Below the pieces are notes generated by a model, which saw only the letters and a program-made list of their open reading frames with translations, searched no databases and had not been told where the DNA came from. Shown piece by piece: positions 59,534 to 64,000 of a stretch of DNA of 64,000 nt. Each line of letters opens with the position of its first letter. The stretch's first letter is position 1. The stretch is from Ancylobacter crimeensis (GTDB taxonomy: Bacteria; Pseudomonadota; Alphaproteobacteria; Rhizobiales; Xanthobacteraceae): positions 62,001 to 126,000 of the forward strand of contig NZ_JALKCH010000001.1 of the NCBI RefSeq assembly GCF_023016805.1. Direction: 5' to 3'. The position numbers and the translations under genes are program-made.

Positions 59534-60633
59534 GCCTGGCGCTGATGCAGCCCGCCGGCGTGAAAGAGGTTCAGGCGCGCGGCGTCCGGCGCGGCGCGCT
59601 CGGGCTTGCCGTCTGCGCCGTCCTGCTCGTCCTCGCCATGCTGGCCTCGCTCGCCATCGGCCCGGTCACCATCGCGCCCGCACGGGTGATGGAGGTGCTG
59701 CTGGCCGCGCTTCAGGGCGAACGCGCCGCGGGCGTGCGCGAGGCGATCGTGGTGCTGGACATCCGCCTGCCGCGCACGCTGCTCGGCTTGCTGGTGGGCA
59801 TGGCGCTGGCGCTGGGCGGGGCGCTCATGCAGGGCATCTTCCGCAATCCGCTGGCCGATCCCGGCCTCATCGGCGTGTCGAACGGCGCCGCCTTCGCCGC
59901 CGTCGGCTGGATCGTGCTCGGCCACCATGCGGTGGATGCGCTGCCGGCCGGGCTCGCCGCGCTGGCCGGCACCGCCGGACTGCCGTTCGCGGCCTTCATC
60001 GGCGCGCTGCTGGCGACCGTGGCGCTCTATCTGATCGCGACGCGCGACGGGCGCACCTCGGTCGCCACCATGCTGTTCGCCGGCATCGCCATCGGCGCGC
60101 TGTCGGGGGCGGGGACGGGGGTGATGGTGTTCCTCGCCTCGGACCAGCAATTGCGCGACTTCACCTTCTGGTCCTTCGGCAGCCTCGGCGGCTCGACCTT
60201 CGCCAAGGTGTGGGCGGCGGCGCCCTTCGTCGTCCTGCTGCTGCTGGCTGCCCTGCCGCTCGCCCGCGCGCTGGACGCGATCGCGCTGGGCGAGGCGGAG
60301 GCCTTCCACGTGGGCGTGAACGTGCAGCGCACCAAGCGCATCGCCATCGCCGCGGTGGCGGCGGCGGTGGGTGCGGCGGTGGCGATGGCGGGCGTCATCG
60401 GCTTCATCGGGCTGGTGGTGCCCCATCTGGTGCGGCTCGCGCTCGGGCCGGGCCATCGGGTGCTGCTGCCGGCCAGCGCGCTGCTCGGCGGGGCGCTGCT
60501 GCTGGGCGCCGATGTGGTGGCGCGCACGCTGGTGAGCCCGGCGGAACTGCCGCTCGGCGTGGTGACGGCGATGATGGGCGCGCCCTTCTTCCTCGGCCTG
60601 CTGCTGCGCCGCCGCGCGGCGTTGGGCGGGTAG
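59530..60633 (+). CDS. hmuU: Hemin ABC transporter permease HmuU
   Basis: 367 aa with about ten hydrophobic segments of the FecCD/BtuC permease type. VVLDIRLPRTLLGLLVGMALALGGALMQGIFRNPLADPGLIGVSNGAAFAAVGW (positions about 75-130) is the family signature, and FGSLGGSTFAKVW and GVIGFIGLVVPHLVRL complete it. It forms the membrane channel for heme import. The ATG overlaps the hmuT stop, so translation is coupled, and hmuV starts six bases after its end. Confidence 0.95.
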   Translation: MSLALMQPAGVKEVQARGVRRGALGLAVCAVLLVLAMLASLAIGPVTIAPARVMEVLLAALQGERAAGVREAIVVLDIRLPRTLLGLLVGMALALGGALMQGIFRNPLADPGLIGVSNGAAFAAVGWIVLGHHAVDALPAGLAALAGTAGLPFAAFIGALLATVALYLIATRDGRTSVATMLFAGIAIGALSGAGTGVMVFLASDQQLRDFTFWSFGSLGGSTFAKVWAAAPFVVLLLLAALPLARALDAIALGEAEAFHVGVNVQRTKRIAIAAVAAAVGAAVAMAGVIGFIGLVVPHLVRLALGPGHRVLLPASALLGGALLLGADVVARTLVSPAELPLGVVTAMMGAPFFLGLLLRRRAALGG

Positions 60634-60639
60634 GCGCCC

Positions 60640-61449
60640 ATGCCCCACCTCCTGAACAGCTATCGTGCCGAGAACATCACGCTGCGGGCCGGCGGCCGGC
60701 TTCTGCTGGACGGCGCAGGCGTCACCGTCGCTCCGGGCCGGGTGAGCGTGCTGATCGGGCCGAACGGCGCGGGCAAGTCGACTTTGCTCAAGGTTCTGTC
60801 CGGCGAACTGCGGCCCTCGGGCGGGCAGGTGCGGCTGGGCGAGGAGGCCGTCTCCCGGCTCGGGCCGGCGCTGCTGGCGCGCCGGCGCGCGGTGCTGCCG
60901 CAAAGCGTGGAGGTGGCGTTTCCCTTCACCGTTGCCGAGGTGGTGGCGATCGGTCGTCCGGCGGGGCGCGGCGGTCATGAGGCGGTGTCGCGCGCGCTCG
61001 GCCGGGTCGAGATGGCGGAGCGCGCCGGCGAGGCCTATCAGCGGCTTTCGGGCGGCGAGAAGCAGCGCGTCCAGCTCGCCCGCACACTCGTGCAACTGGA
61101 AGCGGGGGCGGAGCGGGGCGGCGGACCGGGCTATCTCCTGCTCGACGAGCCGACTGCGAGCCTCGACCTCGCCCAGCAGATGCTGGTGCTGCGGCTGATG
61201 CGCACCCTCGCCGCGGAGGGCGTCGGCGTGCTGGCGGTGCTGCACGACCTCAACCTCGCGGTGCTCGCGGCGGACGAGATCGTCGCGCTGGAGGCGGGGC
61301 GCGTGGTGGCGCGGGGCACCCCGCACGAGGTGATGACCGATGCCCGCATCGGCGCGCTCTACAAGGTGCCCGCCCGCATCGGCTGGGCCCCCGAAGCGCT
61401 GCCCTTCCTGCTGCCGCACGGGCTTGTGGGGGACGGCGCGAAGCGATGA
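60640..61449 (+). CDS. hmuV: Hemin ABC transporter ATP-binding protein HmuV
   Basis: 269 aa. Walker A VLIGPNGAGKSTLLKVLSGE (near residues 38-57), the Q-loop region AVLPQSVEVAFPFTVAEVVAIG, the ABC signature RLSGGEKQRVQLARTL, Walker B YLLLDEPTASLD and a switch His in LAVLHDLNLAVLA are all present. It powers heme uptake with HmuTU in the inner membrane. hmuS (hemin-degrading factor), which often precedes these genes, is not in the window; a HemO-type oxygenase on the other strand probably takes its place. Confidence 0.95.
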   Translation: MPHLLNSYRAENITLRAGGRLLLDGAGVTVAPGRVSVLIGPNGAGKSTLLKVLSGELRPSGGQVRLGEEAVSRLGPALLARRRAVLPQSVEVAFPFTVAEVVAIGRPAGRGGHEAVSRALGRVEMAERAGEAYQRLSGGEKQRVQLARTLVQLEAGAERGGGPGYLLLDEPTASLDLAQQMLVLRLMRTLAAEGVGVLAVLHDLNLAVLAADEIVALEAGRVVARGTPHEVMTDARIGALYKVPARIGWAPEALPFLLPHGLVGDGAKR

Positions 61450-61790
61450 TGAGGGCAGTGCGCGGCGCTTGGGAGTTCCTGCGTCGACATGCCGGTCGCA
61501 CGCGCATGACGGGTCCGCATCGTCGTTCTCATTCCGCGCCGTCATGTCCGCCAGGCCCTCCGCCTCTTTGACGTGGGGAGTCATCCCCGTGCCGGCGTGG
61601 GATGAGAGGGTGGAACGAGGATGGGAGAGCGTCCTCGCAGCCCTCATATCGTCATCGCAAGCGGAAGCCGGCCGATCCCGGCTCTGCGCCGCGCTCCGGC
61701 CGCGATGGCGGGTGGGGTGTGCATTCCGGGAGGACAGCCGGGGCGTGGAGGCGCGGCCGATGCCAGAACCGGAGCGGCGCCCGGGGAATG
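61450..61790. other. Intergenic region with a REP-like palindrome
   Basis: No credible gene lies here; short open frames on both strands lack ribosome sites and family features. At 61581-61605, TCATCCC-N11-GGGATGA forms a palindrome resembling the dispersed 'GTCATCCC...GGGATGA' elements common between genes in alphaproteobacteria. It may be a repeat-type element or a weak terminator for hmuV. Confidence 0.45.
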
Positions 61791-61794
61791 AAAA

Positions 61795-61815
61795 CGCCCG
61801 GCGCAGAGCCGGGCG
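61795..61815 (-). terminator. Rho-independent terminator of the heme oxygenase gene
   Basis: An 8-bp stem CGCCCGGC/GCCGGGCG with a 5-base loop, followed on the minus strand by TTTT (61791-61794), lies 28 bases beyond the heme oxygenase stop codon. Confidence 0.8.
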
Positions 61816-61843
61816 GGATCGGTCGGCGTCGACGAATGTCGGC

Positions 61844-62431
61844 TCAGCGCGCGGCGCATTCCTCGTTGACCAGCTTCAGCACATGGTCGAAGGCGGTGGT
61901 GGCGGCGGCTTCGGCGCGGGTGTCCTCGTCCGGCGACAGGTCCACGGAGTCGAGCCCGGCGACGAAACGGCGCCAGTGCAGGCCGCGGCCTTCGGCGTGA
62001 CCGGCGAGGTGGCGGGCGCCGAAATCGTCGGAAAGGCCGATCTTCGCGGCCTCCTTGGCGAGGAAGGCGGCGCCCATGTTGGAGCCCTCCACCACATAGA
62101 GCCAGCCCAGTGCTTCGGGCAGCGGCAGGGCAGGGCCGTCGGTCGCTTCCGGCAGCGTCAGACCCAGATCGGCGAAGTCCCGCGTCAGCGCCTCTAGGCG
62201 GGAGCGCTCGGCGAGCGTCGGCAGGAAGGGCTGCAGGGCCGGATCGGCATAAAGCGCCTCGACATGGCGGTGCAGACGGTACTGGAAGCGGAGGAACCGG
62301 GCGTAATTCTCGCGCGCCGCGAAGGGTTGTGCGGCCATCACGGCGCTGTCGACGCGTTCATGGGCCGCATGGGTGGCGGCACGGAAGCGCTTGGCGCGGC
62401 TCGGCGCGAGAGTGTCGGCGGCAACGGTCAT
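61844..62431 (-). CDS. hemO: Biliverdin-producing heme oxygenase (HemO/BphO type)
   Basis: 195 aa, the size of bacterial HemO. The proximal heme ligand is probably His24 in ATHAAHERVDSA (A-H-E-x-[VL]-D motif). RFLRFQYRLHRHVEAL and the distal region WLYVVEGSNMGAAFL (usual: YV-x-EGS-x-LG) are the other signature elements. It opens heme to biliverdin, CO and iron with electrons from a reductase. The gene is followed by a terminator and neighbours a hemin receptor (62538) and hmuTUV, so it probably serves iron scavenging. A role in supplying biliverdin to a bacteriophytochrome is possible, but none is seen here. Confidence 0.92.
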   Translation of the reverse strand: MTVAADTLAPSRAKRFRAATHAAHERVDSAVMAAQPFAARENYARFLRFQYRLHRHVEALYADPALQPFLPTLAERSRLEALTRDFADLGLTLPEATDGPALPLPEALGWLYVVEGSNMGAAFLAKEAAKIGLSDDFGARHLAGHAEGRGLHWRRFVAGLDSVDLSPDEDTRAEAAATTAFDHVLKLVNEECAAR

Positions 62432-62537
62432 GGTCGGTCTCTCGGATCGGATCGGCGTCGCACCGCCGGACGGGATTCCGCAGAGGAATACCCGGCCGCC
62501 GGCGCTCTGTCACTTCATCGCCGCGGTTGCAGCGCTA

Positions 62538-64000
62538 TCACTTGGTGATGAGCGGGGCGGCGCTGGCCACCTCGCCGCCGCCGAAGCGCACGGTGAGGCC
62601 GGCCTTCACGGTCAGGCCCGCGCTCGGCAGGAAGTTCTGGTACTGGGTGTACTGCTCGTCCAGAAGGTTCTCCACCGAGAAGCGGAGCAGCGTGCTCTCG
62701 TTGAACTGGTAGCCGGCATAGAGGCTGACGATGTTGAAGCTTGGGGTCGGGTCGTAGACCGAGCTGTCCGGCAGGTCGGAGGCCTTCATCGCGGCGACCG
62801 CGGTCCAGCGCGCGGCGATGGTCAGCTTCTCGTCGAGGAAGCGGAAGCCGAGGGTGGTCGAGATCTGGTCCGGCGGAATGGTGGAGAGCGGCTGGCCGAC
62901 ATTCTCGCCCGCGGTCACCTTGCCGTCGGTGGTCTGGCCGGCGAGGCCGAGGAACCAGGTGCGGGCGTCGTAGCTGCCCTCGAACTCGAAACCGCGCAGG
63001 CGGGCTTCGTCGACGTTCTGGTACTGCGCCAGCGAATAGCTGTTATAGGCGTAGCAGCGGCCGCGCATCGAGTAGATGCAGGCCGGATCGCCGAAGGTCA
63101 TCAGCTCGATATAGTCGTCGACATCGTTCTGATAGTAGTTCGCCTTGATGCGCAGCTTGTCGCCGGCAACGAACAGGCCGTCCTTCTTGATGTTGACGCC
63201 GATTTCCTTGTTCTTGCCGACTTCCGGCTTGAGGTTCGGGTTCGGCACGAAGGAGAACGGCGTGAGGCCGCCGGTGAAGAAGGCGGGATGCGCGCCGGAG
63301 ACGAGCGCCTCGGTGACCGACGGGGCGCGATAGCCTTCCGCATAGGTGGCATAGACCGTCAGCCAGTCCCACGGGGTGACGCCGACCGTGAACTTGGGCG
63401 AGAAGCGGTCGCCCGAGGTGCCGGAGCTGTTGTCGGAGCTCAAGGAATAGGCGTCGTAGCGCAGGGCGGCGATGGTCTCCAGCCAGGTCGAGTAGTTCGA
63501 CTTGAGCTGCACGAAGGCGCCACCGACGCCGCGCTCGCCCGAGGGGTTGTAGCCCGCGCCGAAGCCGTAATTGTCGGTGTTGTCGACGTCGTCGTGGAAG
63601 TAGTCGCCGCCATAGGTCACGGCGTGTGCCCACGAGCCGGTGGTGAAGCGCGAGGTGTTGTTGGCGTCGAAGCCGACGGTGTCGATCTGGAAGTTGCGCG
63701 GATCGCCGACCTTGCCGGTGATGGCATTCGAGCTGCCGAAGGTCTTCACCTGATCCTGGTCGACCCGGTTCCAGTAGACGCTGGAGCGCCAGTCGAACAG
63801 GTTGTCGTCGGGGTTCGAATAGTTCCACGCCACGCTGGCGGTCGTGTTCTGCACATCGGTCGAATATTGCGTCGAGGTGGCGGTCGCCTCGCTCGCCGTG
63901 GTGTAGCTGCTGTCATAGTTCATGAACGACAGCTTCACTTCGTGGAAGTCCGCCGGGCGCACGGTCACCTTGGCGATTCCGGTCCAGTCGTCATGGGCGG
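62538..64000 (-). CDS. hmuR: TonB-dependent heme/hemoglobin receptor (partial, C-terminal part)
   Basis: 487 codons are visible; the frame stays open to the window edge, so the plug domain and N-terminus lie beyond 64000. The visible part is the beta-barrel, with alternating strands and hallmark stretches: GVTPWDWLTVYATYAEGYRAPSVTEAL, NPNLKPEVGKNKEIGVNIKKDG and the final SVENLLDEQYTQY. These are features of hemoglobin/heme receptor TonB proteins. CIYSMRGRCYAYNSYS (two Cys) sits in an extracellular loop region. The barrel strand ends GLTVRFG, followed by a further dozen residues ending in Lys, unusual for the family. Neighbouring hmuTUV and hemO support heme as ligand. Confidence 0.9.
   Translation of the reverse strand, partial: AHDDWTGIAKVTVRPADFHEVKLSFMNYDSSYTTASEATATSTQYSTDVQNTTASVAWNYSNPDDNLFDWRSSVYWNRVDQDQVKTFGSSNAITGKVGDPRNFQIDTVGFDANNTSRFTTGSWAHAVTYGGDYFHDDVDNTDNYGFGAGYNPSGERGVGGAFVQLKSNYSTWLETIAALRYDAYSLSSDNSSGTSGDRFSPKFTVGVTPWDWLTVYATYAEGYRAPSVTEALVSGAHPAFFTGGLTPFSFVPNPNLKPEVGKNKEIGVNIKKDGLFVAGDKLRIKANYYQNDVDDYIELMTFGDPACIYSMRGRCYAYNSYSLAQYQNVDEARLRGFEFEGSYDARTWFLGLAGQTTDGKVTAGENVGQPLSTIPPDQISTTLGFRFLDEKLTIAARWTAVAAMKASDLPDSSVYDPTPSFNIVSLYAGYQFNESTLLRFSVENLLDEQYTQYQNFLPSAGLTVKAGLTVRFGGGEVASAAPLITK

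Noticed and set aside
59407-61647. A 746-codon minus-strand frame opposite hmuT/hmuU/hmuV
   Set aside because: It is low-complexity (Arg, Gln, Gly, His-rich), lacks any domain, and lies opposite three well-supported genes; a shadow of codon bias in GC-rich DNA.

Overview
The window is about 64 kb of GC-rich, densely packed DNA from an alphaproteobacterium. The gene families and their arrangement (PuuD-type urate oxidation with a PuuE-UraD fusion, dadA/dadX/lrp, a fused MrpAB antiporter operon, HmuTUV with a HemO-type heme oxygenase, TRAP transport of sugar acids) fit Hyphomicrobiales, perhaps a Xanthobacteraceae genus such as Ancylobacter, Starkeya or Xanthobacter. There is no rRNA gene, so this is inference. 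I saw no tRNA, transposase, integrase or CRISPR array.

Layout. (1) 1-5405, minus strand: a C4 sugar-acid (tetronate) operon with a crystallin-like 3-hydroxy dehydrogenase, a GntR/FCD regulator, a 3-oxo-tetronate kinase and a TRAP transporter (dctP, dctQ, truncated dctM). A promoter with an overlapping GntR-like operator lies in front. (2) 5742-29764, minus strand: an 18-gene extracellular contractile injection system (eCIS). It reads sheath, tube, T4-gp26-like protein, Pro-rich protein, Pvc16-like cap, AAA+ ATPase, small protein, a 1128-aa DUF4157 protein, CIS tube protein, LysM-like protein, gpD hub, gpV spike, PAAR-like tip, gp25, two baseplate J-like proteins, gpI-like protein and a DUF6519 protein. 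Most neighbours overlap by 1-14 bases or lie within a few bases, so it reads as one transcription unit. An AT-richer leader (about 29900-30080) precedes it. (3) 30182-33181: an amine oxidase, a divergent LysR regulator and an Sfp-type phosphopantetheinyl transferase. (4) 33268-46571: a near-complete purine degradation island: NCS2 permease, guanine deaminase, xanthine dehydrogenase XdhABC, urate hydroxylase PuuD, HIU hydrolase, the PuuE-UraD fusion, an allantoate-amidohydrolase-like enzyme, a DUF3830 protein and a LysR regulator. (5) 46727-49749: D-alanine use (dadA, dadX, divergent lrp). (6) 49760-55832: the Mrp Na+/H+ antiporter operon. (7) 55936-58285: a small HTH protein, an alpha/beta hydrolase and an aldose 1-epimerase. 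(8) 58520-64000: heme uptake and breakdown (hmuTUV, heme oxygenase, truncated TonB-dependent receptor).

The most interesting part is the eCIS. Its DUF4157 protein carries an HELAH metalloprotease-like motif in front of a very long beta-rich region and sits inside the structural operon, so it is the best cargo candidate. The ATPase has Asn where the Walker B Asp should be, the first baseplate protein begins with a Cys cluster, and the last gene encodes a modular protein with an Ig-like segment and two tandem Cys-bearing repeats. No conventional tape-measure protein is recognisable. A second lead is the tetronate operon: a 3-dehydrogenase next to a 3-oxo-tetronate kinase suggests a route that needs no isomerase.
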